From the NCBI GenBank assembly GCA_905178155.1, contig CAJINV010000003.1, forward strand, positions 6,485,691 to 6,549,690: DNA of 64,000 nucleotides. The letters are read 5' to 3'. Made by a program: the position numbers and the translations under genes. This DNA is from Amoebophrya sp. A120. Lineage: Eukaryota > Sar > Dinophyceae > Syndiniales > Amoebophryaceae. Below are positions 32,256 to 43,598 of this stretch, piece by piece. Under the pieces are notes generated by a model. It searched no databases. It saw nothing but the letters and a program-made list of their open reading frames with translations, and was not told the origin of the DNA. How positions within the stretch are numbered: position 1 is the first letter of the stretch; each line of letters begins with the position of its first letter.

Positions 32256-35200
32256 ATGCCGCTCACGCGGAAAGACCGGACGCACCACACCGGTGCGTCG
32301 AACCGGGAGACGCACTGGAAGCCGATCAAGGGCGTGCCCACCGACTTCGATGGGACGATGCGAAGTACGCTCCCGCGGGAGTACAAGTACCATCTGAGCC
32401 GAAACGCGCCGCTCATGCAGCTGTCCGGGGAAGCGAACACGGATTTCGAACAGACGCTGGCGGGGGCGGGCTACCGCAAGGGCGAGACCCTGACCGACAC
32501 CCAAACAGAGCTGTTCAACCAGACCCGGGACCTGAAGCTGTCCGCTAATCTAGCCACGCGGCAAAGAGTACTGGAGGACAGTTTCAAGCCACAGGCGTCG
32601 GCGGGCGGCGAGAACGCCGACGCACTGGATTCGTCGCAGAAAATGCCGGACGTGCTGCCGTCTTTCCTCAGCTGCCGCGAGAAGCAAAAGCTGCCGCTTG
32701 GCAGCGAGCTACTCCCCAGCTCTCCATCCAAGATTTCAGCTCCGAAAATCGAGTCCATGAAGGCAGTTGCCCCGAAATTGCCTCACGACAAAGCACAAAA
32801 GCTGCTACCGGCACTGCAGGTAAATTCTTTGTTGGCATGAAAAATTAATATATCTTCTATTAATTCATACATTCACCTGCCAATGCCACTCTTTTTTTAG
32901 ATTTCACTGAGCTTTTTTGGCTTTTCTTTGTCTTTTTGCCGGAGTGACAGATGATTCGTCGTGTCTGGTTGTGTAGGCAAGAAAGTGAACTTGAGTGTTG
33001 TAATTTGTCAAAGAAATAGGATCGATTCAACATCAACTCGATAAACAGAAAAAAGCTACCATGCGTAAGTCTTCAATACAAAGTACACCTAAACGCTGCC
33101 TCAGGTTGGGCATCATGTCTTGCCAGGGACTGTGCAGAGTTTGCCGCGATGGAACGCGCGCAGTTGGTGGGAGCCTCTGGCTTTAGAGATGCAGCCGAAA
33201 ATCAAAGACTACGAAGCTTCCTGTGTTTGGAATGACATGGACTCCCACTACCTAAAACGCAGGAAAGGTCAGGACTACCTGTTTCGGGCCACGCGAACAC
33301 AAGCGGAGGCCGATGCAGAGAACGAAGAGGCAGCGAAGCGAGACCTCAACCGGTTGGAAGAATACTACCCGAGGCGTATCCGGAGTAAAAATGTACCCAC
33401 CTCCAGAGTTGTCATGCATAATTTGCATTAGCATTGCCAGAACATGAACATGTCTCATGCGGTTCCCCATGAGAGGTATTTTCGAGTCGTATTTTGAAAT
33501 TTGTCATGCGCCAATCAGCACAAGAGACAACCATGCGGAGCGGGTACTACTAGCTCAACACGACTACAACAATGTGGAGCAGAATTAGGCATGCGTGATT
33601 CCCAGAAGTTGTTCACTTGTGTAGCAGAAATTGCAAATCTTGACCACCACTATGGGTTGGTGCGTTTTTACACAGGAGAAGGCGCGAGTTGGTGGACTCC
33701 GTGAAGCGGCTGGAGCCCGGAAACGACACGCAGGTGCGACCGGTTTATCTGCCCGATTTCGCTTACCTGCTCCCTGGCCGTACCAACGCCGAAATGAAAG
33801 CCCGCGTCGAGCGTCTCCGCGGTGTGCTCAGACAAAAGTAATTCTTGACGACTTCTTTGCGCGTGTCGATGTCGTTCACGATATGATGCGGTTGATGATG
33901 CGATCGCGTTTCCTTTTACAAAGAAGTACGAAAGAGAAGAAAAGACACAACGAACTGTCACACTACAGTGAACACACACGACAAGAATGAATTTGATTTT
34001 TTTTTCGTCTCAGATACGGTGGTCGACCAGGACTGAACAAGGTCTTTCGAGCGTTTGCCAACGTGAAGCCGGGGTTCCTCCTGCCAAAAGACTTCCACAA
34101 CGTTCTGGACAGCATGGGCATAAAAACAGAGATGCGCGAATGCGAACTACTCATCCAAGCCGTGGATCGCACGGAGAAAGGAGCCATCACATTTTATCGT
34201 AAGGTAAAATCCCCCCTCCCCATATTGAAAAGGTATGTTTTCGAAAATTTGCGTAGCTGATTTGAGGTCACAAATCACATCTGTGTTGCAAGAAGAGAAC
34301 GGCAGAAGCTTCCGCCCCATTATGGAAGCGGTTTGTCATGCTGTTGAGCCAACATCAAGGACGCTTCTCATGCTAAGCGCCTAACTCAAAGCATCTCTGC
34401 TCAGGCTTGATATGGGTCTGCAGTCCTCTCTAGCAAGACAGATTTGATTTGTGTACTCAAATACAGCAACACACATTCCGCTTTCGATATGGGGAAGGGG
34501 GATTTTTCCTCACAATACATTTGAAGAGTTTGCAGATCTGGTAAGCTTATAATAATAACTATTCAGAAATGAGTCATGGGTGGCCTATATATATAATCTA
34601 TAGGGGGCCTCTTAGAAAATTTTTCTAAGAGAAATTGCTTAGGCGGTACCACTTAAGAGAGCTCCTTAAGAGAGCTCCTTAAGGGAGCGCCTTAAGAAGC
34701 TTCCTCAAGGAGCTTCCTGCAGGACGGAGATAGCTTGCTTCAGGAAACAGCTCGAGCCGTGCCCGTTCTCGCTGTCGCTGCGAAAATGTGACTGGCAGCA
34801 GCTAGCGGCCATCGCTTTATTTTGGCGAGCGAAAAAAGTGCGACGCTACGCTTTCACTGACTCGGGCAAAATGATGACCAGAGGTGAGGGGCGAGCGTGA
34901 GGCGACGAGTGGCGTGAGGGCATGAGATTTNNNNNNNNNNNNNNNNNNNNNNNNNNNNNNNNNNNNNNNNNNNNNNNNNNNNNNNNNNNNNNNNNNNNNN
35001 NNNNNNNNNNNNNNNNNNNNNNNNNNNNNNNNNNNNNNNNNNNNNNNNNNNNNNNNNNNNNNNNNNNNNNNNNNNNNNNNNNNNNNNNNNNNNNNNNNNN
35101 NNNNNNNNNNNNNNNNNNNNNNNNNNNNNNNNNNNNNNNNNNNNNNNNNNNNNNNNNNNNNNNNNNNNNNNNNNNNNNNNNNNNNNNNNNNNNNNNNNNN

Positions 35201-38200
35201 NNNNNNNNNNNNNNNNNNNNNNNNNNNNNNNNNNNNNNNNNNNNNNNNNNNNNNNNNNNNNNNNNNNNNNNNNNNNNNNNNNNNNNNNNNNNNNNNNNNN
35301 NNNNNNNNNNNNNNNNNNNNNNNNNNNNNNNNNNNNNNNNNNNNNNNNNNNNNNNNNNNNNNNNNNNNNNNNNNNNNNNNNNNNNNNNNNNNNNNNNNNN
35401 NNNNNNNNNNNNNNNNNNNNNNNNNNNNNNNNNNNNNNNNNNNNNNNNNNNNNNNNNNNNNNNNNNNNNNNNNNNNNNNNNNNNNTGCTCATCCAAGCCG
35501 TGGATCGCACGGAGAAAGGAGCCATCACATTTTATCGTAAGGTAAAATCCCCCCTCCCCATATTGAAAAGGTATGTTTTCGAAAATTTGCGTAGCTGATT
35601 TGAGGTCACAAATCACATCTGTGTTGCAAGAAGAGAACGGCAGAAGCTTCCGCCCCATTATGGAAGCGGTTTGTCATGCTGTTGAGCCAACATCAAGGAC
35701 GCTTCTCATGCTAAGCGCCTAACTCAAAGCATCTCTGCTCAGGCTTGATATGGGTCTGCAGTCCTCTCTAGCAAGACAGATTTGATTTGTGTACTCAAAT
35801 ACAGCAACACACATTCCGCTTTCGATATGGGGAAGGGGGATTTTTCCTCACAATACATTTGAAGAGTTTGCAGATCTGGTAAGCTTATAGCGTCTAGTAG
35901 TTCTTTTGAAGTATTGGTATTCATTTTGCTCGACAGCTGTGAACTTGTACATATCAAGTCTCTTCATGTTTGTTCTGGCACAGTTGTGGTCTAAATCGCT
36001 ACGTGTACCTACGTCTACATCGATATCCACCTGCAGTTGGTCTTGTTAATTAAAGAAGCGCTATTGTTTACTTCACGACGAGTGGCATTCTTTATTTCGC
36101 GCTGATATGCGATATACCAGATTTACTCGCCACTGATCGAAGTGGGACGGGGGGCAGAGGACGCGGTGGAAAGGCACACGCAGGCAATCACGCAGAACAT
36201 TCTGGATATCTTGGTGGAGCGGGGTCCTTACCTCGGGAAAGCATTCTGTGACGTGGACCCCGATCGAAACTACTTCATCAGCAAAGAGCAGTTTACCAAT
36301 GCTCTGGGAACCGCCTGCAACCACCTCTCGGACCAGGCCATTGACTTTTTGTGGGCCGCACAGTTCCCGATTTCGGGCAACAACGAGGACGTAAACGCCA
36401 TGTCTGCCGTTATCGAGAGCCAGCTTCCTGCCGTTGCGCCGATCGCCGTAGAAAGTGGAGACAGGCAAGCAACAGAAGCGGCGCCAAGTATACTGTTGTT
36501 TGACCGGCCCTTCCGATATGAAAAAGTGAAGACACGCGAATAAATGCACGACAACATCGGGTCTGTTCATCATCTCTTTGTAGGAAGCGTAGGAGTGCAA
36601 GCGCTTCATTTTCTCGGCTGCTACTTACTCAAGCTATTTTCATTTTGTTGGTTGCCTGAGCGTGTGCGTTGTTCTTATTCTTTTTCTTTGGTGATACGCG
36701 CACCGTAGCTAGAATTTTGGTACGTCCTCCACTTCAGGGCTTTGCAACGGATAGGATAAGACATGAATCGTAAAAATTCAGGGCCATCTACTGTGGAAGT
36801 CGGAACACAAGGGTCGTCCCCTTCCAAGGTGCCACCGGAGGAACGTCTGGAGATGCATTTCACTACGCAGACAAAGGCCTTCGACAAAAAGGAGAAAGCT
36901 GCGTACGACGCGAGGCAGGAGAAACGGAGGCAAAAGATGCGCGAACAGAAGCTGCCGGCAAATCCCTACCGCGATAAAATCGACTGGACGCTGTTTATGA
37001 AGCAGCTTACCGATTACGTGATGAGCATGAGACCCATGACCCCGGTTTACTACCAGGTTCGTATCTATATATTCCTAGTTTTCATTTTGAAGCCGTCGCT
37101 AATCGTGCATGTGCTGTTATTTCTCGCCCATTTTTCTGCAGTAGATGTGGTTGTGGATGTGTTTGGAAAGGGGAGTAGAGCGAAAATAGAATCCTAGAAT
37201 TGTATCAGGGAGGAGATGCGAACTTCGCTATAGAAAAAAGTGACAGTGAGCAAAGTAAGACGATTCTTCATCTTCTACGAAGGCCTTTTACAATCTTTTC
37301 CAACACTGACAGGGCAAAAAGCGGCACTATGATTTGGTCCAGCGGACCGCGGCGCTGACGGGTGGCAACATCCCCGAGCTCGATCTGAATCGGCCGAACA
37401 TGGACGCAAAAACGCAGATACAGATTGTCGCGGACAAACTCGTGATGAAGGAGCGCAATCTATCCAACATGCCTTCCGAGGCCGCGATGCAAACTGTCAA
37501 CTACAACGAGGTTATCCGCACCAAGGCCTACGCGGCACGGCGGGCCATCTATCACAATATATCCAAAGATCGCTTCAAGTACCTCTGCAACAATTACGAG
37601 CAAATACCGAGGCAGGTGATGATAGACATTCTGTTCAACGAGATCGAAAACCCGGGCAGTCAGCGGCCCTACGTCAGACCAGGTACACCTTTTCTTTGTT
37701 GTACTCATCACGACGTGGAGGTGCTACACGCACGCTTCATTCTTGTTGGACGAAAATTTAAGAAGGTCTTCTGCTTTGTCTTCGTGCTCCGTGGCAGGAG
37801 TAGACCACAGAAGTACGGAGGCGTCTATGCAAAAAACTTACGAAGGAAATAGCACCAGGCTAATCCCCGTGAGATTTATTTCACTTATTTGGACCACATG
37901 AATTATCCCAGGGGGCTCACTTCCCGACGGCTACCAGTCTCCGCGCGCCGAGGTTCCCGAAATCGAGCGTGTCCGCTATAACCTGCCGAGGTGTTACAAT
38001 CTCAAGCGTTACAATAGAATATGGAAATCTGTGAGGCAAGAGTGCAGGTGGATCTAGCCTACTCCCAGAGCATTGCGCATGACAAGTTCTCGAGTCCCAA
38101 ACCGCGCTACACTCTAGCGAAATTTCCATTGCAGAAAATGGAACACTCTGCGAGTCTGTCTTCATGCTCATGATGCAAAACAAAATCCAGACTCTATTGC

Positions 38201-41200
38201 AAGGCGTGCGATTGTAACACCTGAGGAAGCCATATCCGCGACCCCGAACACGTTGCAGAAATCGCGAAGGCCGTTTACGGTCCAACGGTTCTGGAGCCGA
38301 AGGGCCGCAACAAGAAAGCGGCACACATACTCTGCCAACCCGCTGACATAGAAGCTTGGGTACTATTATCTAAGAGAGTGTCTAGCAGCTTTCTTGACGT
38401 TTTCGTTAAAGAATGTTGCAATGATTTTTTGGGCGGAAGATGGTGGCTAGTGCAAGGCTGAGCCTTTGTCGTAGATGAACTCGTACTAGTACAGGAGCAG
38501 CAGCGGCCAACAAGCAGCTGTACTGATAGTTTCTTTGTGTGTGAAGTTCTCATCACGGTGCACGTTGGAATGAAGTGCCTACTCGGCGAGCATTTTCTCT
38601 TTCGTCAGACATACAGATAAATTTAACTGCTAGGTTGGGTGCGAGTTCGGAAACAATGGCGATATGGTGGCACCGGTGCGTGCGTGGAACTTGATCGAAA
38701 AGCAGAATGAGGACCTGTTGCTATCGGCTGCAAGCACGTCTGGATCTGGATGGAAGCACGCAACTTGCGTCGCAGATTTTGACATGGCAGTAGAATGTTC
38801 TGCTGTTGTTGTACAGCAATAGGTCATGACAAGGCTCTCCAGCTTTACTGCAGATTTCTTCGTAAATCGCATGTGCATCCGGATCCGCATGACGAAGTGC
38901 CCTCCGCCACGATAAAAAAACTCGCCTTTCATGTTCTTTCACCATAGGGCTCCTGATTGACTTTTAAAGTTTGAATCACAAATCCAGATCCAGCCATATT
39001 CGCAATGCATAGCTTGCGCAGTTCGACGATTCGAAGGACGGCTTAAACAGGGCACTGCGGCAGTTGCGGCCGCTTCGGCAGCGGCCAAAGGACAGTAGTC
39101 TCGACGAGGTCGAGCGCAAGCGATTGGAGACCGAGGACGCTGGCGAGGCACGGACCTCAGCGTCCTCCACACAGGACAGGCGTCGTGAGAAAGAGGAGGC
39201 GGCAATGCAGTATCAGGAAGACCTACAGCCCGAACCCGCCTACCGAAACTATTGGCAGGTAGATGGCGGCTTAGCTTTATCTTCAAGGAGACGTCGTGTT
39301 GCGATTCTAGACCCAGACCCTGTAGTCCCTGAGTGGACCGGAGGGAGGGTGCCACCGTTGGGGTGCGCGGCGTCAGAATCTATCATGCGTCGAAATGTGT
39401 AAATGTAATATGGATAAATATTCTTTGTGACGTACTTCTGTTCTGCATCAGCGAGTTGGAGGATAAGAATGCATGACAAAAATTAGGCCCGGTTTGTGAT
39501 GGAGCTGATTGCGGATGGATTGGAAAAAATGGAGAATGGTGCGAGCGGCAAGTTACGTTCGTACAAAGCGTTCAAGCGACTGGACCACGACAACGACAAT
39601 TACATCACGCTGAACGACTTAGAAAGATCTTTCCAGCAGTTCAAAATTTCGTACACGCCCGAGGACGTGCACGCCGTCTTCTCGGAGCTCGACACTGCGG
39701 ATCGCGGATCTGTCGGTATCGGGCAATTTAGCCGGAGGTAATGCCACAGAGATATTCGGTCATGGACCTGGTGTAATCCTAGAGTAGGTATATGAAAAGA
39801 GCAGTTTTTGATTGTGAATCTGTAGACGAACAACTCCACTTTGTCCACAGCAAAAAGAAAATGAACTACGCGCACTTGTTGGACCTGTGGCGCAATGTCG
39901 TTCAAACAACCTTGATGCCCGCTGGATGCATTTGTATCAGCTGCAGATTGAATTTGAATTTCGTCGATAGAAAAACTTCAGTTACTTTTGAAACATGAAT
40001 ATTACAATCAGGTTTCTTACTTTCCAAGGGAGTCTGCTTGATAACATGCAAAAACCAATCGCGATGGCGGCGTTTGATGGGACTTACCAAGAGAAAAAAA
40101 TCCGCCCCGAAATACTCAAAAGAAGACTTTGTATCATGCTGGATCTGTTGCAACAGGTCAGGATTACTGCAACAAGTTCTCACTGCAAAGAGGCAACACC
40201 GCAGGGCTTCTGTAGCACCACTCTATGTAGAAGTAGGTAATTCCTGAGCCTGACTTATAATTATTCGCGGCTGTCCGTCGCTGTTTGCTCGGCAAAAAAT
40301 AACAATAAGCCATGCCCTACTGCTAGACCGCGTCATTCTCTCGCAGGCTAAGAATGGGTCTGCGTTGCCTTTTCAATCGTCAGAGCGGTGCAGTGTATGT
40401 ATACAAAAAGAAAATACAACCAGGCTAACCGGGGGCATTCATAATTCTTGCGAGTGTGCAGGGGTGGGCCATGGATTTTTTCCCACGATAGACCAGCGCC
40501 CTACCGCGTAGGTCCGGTGGTGGAGCGGGAACGGGCCGAGGCAGCAAAGCGCGGCGACGGGCTCCAGGTGGTCGACCAGCCGATGGATGCGATGGGATCT
40601 GACCCAGGGGAAGTAGGGACGACACCCGTTGCTGCGGCAGATCCGGGACAAACCGAAGCCGGGCCGGACCAGCGAGAAGAACCGGTATCACAGCAGCACG
40701 AAGTAGAACAAGCCGCTGCGCCGTCTTCCCAGCGTTCTGCCGCGAATGCGGACAACAGTCCCGTTTCCGTGACGGAGTCTGCGCCCGCACCGGCGCCGTA
40801 CGAGCAGGGAGCCTTACCGGAAGACGACGCCGCGATCTATCCAGGCGAGCCACCCTTCACGGGGCGTTCCTCGCGAGCGGGCGACTATCGGATGAAACCC
40901 CCGCGGTACAGCATGCTGGGGCGGCGTTACGGCAGCATCACGCAGGTGATCAAGGCGCGTACGGATCGGTGGAAGGCCAAGAAGCACGAACTGTACACCA
41001 CGCTGCCCCCGTAGCCCTGGGAAAAACAGTTTCACTGTGAAGCTATAATGTAAACGACGAGTGTAGCACTCAAAAGGTTTTATTTGTTTTGCCAGACAGT
41101 ATCTCGCCCACCTAGAGGCGAGCGCACATGTTGTTTTGCCAGGACTGCAAGAAAGGGCATTAATTTTATTGCACGCGTCTCCTCCTAGGGAGCGCGCGCG

Positions 41201-41641
41201 GCAGATTTTTGTTGTGATGCGTGACGATAAACTTCTCCTGCTGCAAACTGTGCTAAATCATCACAGTGAAACACAGCTTTTCTGTACGATACCCAGGGGC
41301 GATACGAGCGCACGCAGTACCCGGAAACCACGCACGTGACGCAACCCATCCCGCACGAGAGCATCGCGAGTTACCTGCCCGAAGAGCGCCGCTTCAAGAC
41401 CATGTCTTTGGCGCACAATGTGTACGCAGCCCCGGACCCAGAGGTGCCAGCCCGCATGGACCGACTGAAGTCGATGGCGATCCGCGATTTTAACGTCCGC
41501 CGCATCCAGCACCGGCAGGCCGAAATTTCGCATCGCCAAGCGCTGGCCGAGGAGGCGGCGCGCGAGTTCGAGGAGAAGCGCATCGCCCGAAAAGCGCTCA
41601 ATCAGCTCAACTACGAGCGGAAAATCCGGGCGACCTACTAG
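32256..41641 (+). CDS. large EF-hand protein, 14 exons, about 1263 aa
   Basis: Exons are 32256-32819, 33105-33385, 33679-33837, 34014-34194, 34523-34540, 36121-36487, 36761-37056, 37313-37682, 37912-37990, 38230-38359, 39022-39258, 39487-39737, 40492-40996 and 41288-41641, in frame throughout. Most introns are GT-AG; the second, fourth and last need direct-repeat excision. EF-hand loops are visible. DRTEKGAITFEEF is complete only after the introner at 34195 is removed. DVDPDRNYFISKEQF is degenerate. DHDNDNYITLNDLERSF is canonical. DTADRGSVGIGQF is partial. Between them lie basic helical stretches, and the last exon is a coiled coil (HRQALAEEAAREFEEKR). It is probably a calcium-responsive structural protein, perhaps ciliary or cytoskeletal; that role is inference. 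A sequence gap and duplicated flank (34148-35888) lie within it, so the exon count there is uncertain. Confidence 0.7.
33386..33678 (+). mobile_element. introner-type intron, repeat GGAG
   Basis: 293 bp in the EF-hand gene. GGAG lies at 33382-33385 and 33675-33678. The ends form an imperfect inverted repeat (GAGTAAAAATGTACC left, GTGCGTTTTTACAC right). It contains GTCATGC-type internal motifs seen in other elements here. Removal joins IRR to RRELVDSVKRLEP in frame. Confidence 0.7.
34148..34550. repeat. sequence duplicated across the N gap, copy 1
   Basis: This stretch is identical by eye to 35489-35888. It includes an EF-hand exon, the introner and the 18-bp exon after it. The second copy starts exactly at the right edge of the N run, which points to overlapping contig ends. 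Confidence 0.8.
34195..34522 (+). mobile_element. introner, CCCCCTCCCC family, repeat ACATTT
   Basis: 328-bp element with inverted ends. The left reads TATCGTAAGGTAAAATCCCC; the right is the complement of ATTGTGAGGAAAAATCCCCC. Both run on into TCCCCATAT. The target repeat ACATTT lies at 34189-34194 and 34517-34522. Excision leaving one ACATTT gives the textbook EF-hand sequence GAITFEEFADL. A GT-AG alternative exists (GTAAAA...AAGAG) but would replace the conserved Glu of the loop. Related copies are at 35533-35860, 50093-50419 and 55126-55443. Confidence 0.85.
34640..34725. repeat. tandem palindromic CTTAAG/GAGCTC block
   Basis: Degenerate tandem repeats of about 16 bp with alternating CTTAAG and GAGCTCC, each nearly self-complementary. 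A 23-bp palindrome precedes them (CTCTTAGAAAATTTTTCTAA, about 34610-34632). It lies on the gap side of the duplicated block and is absent from the other copy. Confidence 0.7.
34931..35485. other. assembly gap (run of N)
   Basis: 555 unknown bases. Open frames spanning it are artefacts. Confidence 1.
35489..35888. repeat. sequence duplicated across the N gap, copy 2
   Basis: Identical by eye to 34148-34550. After the shared GTAAGCTTATA at the intron donor, the two copies diverge completely. The intron that continues from this copy leads to the next good exon at 36121, so this copy is probably the one in true context. Confidence 0.75.
35533..35860 (+). mobile_element. introner, second copy beside the gap
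   Basis: Same element as 34195-34522, with ACATTT at 35527-35532 and 35855-35860. It is part of the duplicated block, so it may be the same genomic element assembled twice. Confidence 0.75.
37991..38220 (+). mobile_element. introner with perfect GTGTTACAATC terminal repeats
   Basis: GTGTTACAATC at 37991-38001 and its exact complement GATTGTAACAC at 38210-38220 delimit a 230-bp element. In this case the element end itself supplies the GT donor, and the acceptor is the GGAAG just outside (38229). Near-repeats CCGAG and CTGAG flank it. The reading frame continues into SHIRDPEHVAEIAKAVYG. Confidence 0.8.
38730..38990 (+). mobile_element. probable introner remnant inside a GT-AG intron
   Basis: CTGGATCTGGATGG near 38731-38745 and its near-complement AATCCAGATCCAGCC near 38980-38994 form inverted ends, like the GTCTGGGTCTGG family at 57864 and 62063. 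It sits in the middle of the intron 38360-39021 and does not supply the splice sites. Confidence 0.55.
40997..41287 (+). mobile_element. introner-type intron, repeat CTGTAC
   Basis: 291 bp. CTGTAC lies at 40991-40996 and 41282-41287. Inverted GTTTCACTGTGA (about 41029) and TCACAGTGAAAC (about 41260) sit inside the ends. No GT-AG pair keeps frame; excision at the repeat gives KKHELYDTQGRYERTQYP without a break. Confidence 0.8.
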
Positions 41642-43598
41642 CGCACAGGGAGGACGACAACCATCCACGGTGCCAGTGTTTGCTGCGGTCGCGTGGAGCA
41701 GACGTAATTTCTTAGGTTTGTTTAGTGAAATAAGTATGATCTATAGATGACTTACTAGCGCGCTGCAACCTGCTGTGATGCTGATGACAACAGATACCTG
41801 CAGCTGCACATGCAAAAATCCTCTTCTTCTAATTCCATCGAAAACAAAGCGAAACCGCTCTGCGGAGCCAATCCAAAATTTATCAGACAGTAGTACGAGC
41901 AGATAGAGATTATGAAGTTAAGTAGACTAGCACAGACAGTTGTCGGGAGACTTAGACAACATTAGACGATATTTATTAGACACCCAGAAGCAATTTCTTC
42001 AGTGAATAGGAATACGATACCGTTACAGAGGCGAGCAGAGCTTTGATGACACATCGCGGACGAGTCAAAATATAGAATCAATCTAGATATACTTACTAGC
42101 TTACTTTGTAGTTATCGAGCGCAGACGGAGACGCATGATATTATCATCTAGCAAATGTTGAGGCAGCATGTCGGGTGGCAGCAGACCCACAGCATCTTTG
42201 GGCACGTATAATTATGAATGTTTCCAGACACATCGCATTAGCAGCCACTGAAAATGAGCCCGCGTAGCGTTATGCTTGGCGTCAGCAACACTACAAAGAA
42301 ACGGCTGTGGTGTCATTCATCTGACGTAACGCGACCGTTTTGTCGTCGAGTTTACACAACTCCGATCTGACGATCTGAGATGCAGCTGCGTCAGGAATGA
42401 GCTTAGGAATAGTGATGATCTTGGAGACTATTCTATGTTGTGCCAAAAGAACTCCACCGACGATTTGCGACACAGTCAACGCAGTTGTATAAAGATGTTT
42501 CCAGACTATACTACAGGATCTTCGAACTTGATGGCTGACAATGTTTCCTGTTTCTGTGAATGCCTATGGTTGCCGTGTATCATGCTGCAAAAATCTGCCT
42601 TGAAATTATGCATGTGAATGTTTTTCGATACCCTGTACCATTTAGTTCTGGAAAGAAAGAATCTTCAAAATCAATTGCATTAACTCGATTGATTCATTGC
42701 TAATATGCAACTGAAGAATCAATGCCGTGAGCGCATCAGAGATCACAGTCTGGTGGTCATTTGTTGTTCAAAGCTGGGCTTCCGTGGTAAGTAGGTCTCG
42801 AGGGAGTGTGGGGACGGAATTCGTTGCCTGGACGCGCGATGAGGGTGTGTGCTCATATCAATACGAATCTGTACGAGCACTTGTTTCATGGGTGAAAGGG
42901 GGTCGGACCTGGGAGTCTGATCTTTCATTGTTGTAAACTTACTGACGCACCATATGCTTTCATTGTTGTAACTCTCTTAAATGTCCCGCTTCCACGGTGG
43001 AGGGAGAGGACAGCGAAGAAGGCTGCGAGAAGCAGGAGACTTTTCGTTATCCGCACGGGGGCAATAGAAGGTGACTATAGGTCATAAGAGAAGAGGACAG
43101 TATACTAGACCCCCCAGTTGGGTACATCATCATCACAACATTGAAACTGCACAGAAAATAATGGAAAAACAGCTTCAAATTGGCGCCGCGCGGGGATGAT
43201 CACATACTGATACACAAAAGTAGAAGATGAAGAGAGTTGTGTGGGGTGAACCGAAGGGGAGAGAGGATCACTATAAATTTTGGAATCTGCAGCTTCATCG
43301 GGTCCTACTGTGATTGAAATGAGAGCACGTTGCACAAACTGACTGTGACGAAAAACGCGACCCTGCATCCGAGCCTGAAGTTGGAGAATATCTTGTGCAT
43401 GTTTTTACGATGTATCATATTTGAATTTATCTGGCTGCACTGGCTGCGAATAGTAGTCGGGTAGCTATAATAGATAGAAGCTCACTAGGACTAGACCACA
43501 AGCTCACTACAGAGGTACTGTTCTCCCGTTGAAAAGAGTTAACAGGGTCTTCGAGGAGAAGTCGTGTCGCTCGTACAAGAAGAGGCAAGTTTCACAAC
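41642..43598. other. about 2 kb without a recognisable gene
   Basis: AT-rich with short frames only. I see no inverted-repeat element, RNA gene or conserved motif. Confidence 0.6.

Noticed and set aside
34846-35658. Open frames through the N run
   Set aside because: They are produced by unknown bases and have no meaning.
39995-40130. Possible extra EF-hand gene exon (DNMQKPIAMAAFDGTYQEKK)
   Set aside because: The reading looks partly protein-like, but the GT-AG intron 39738-40491 joins its neighbours in frame without it and no splice sites suit it.
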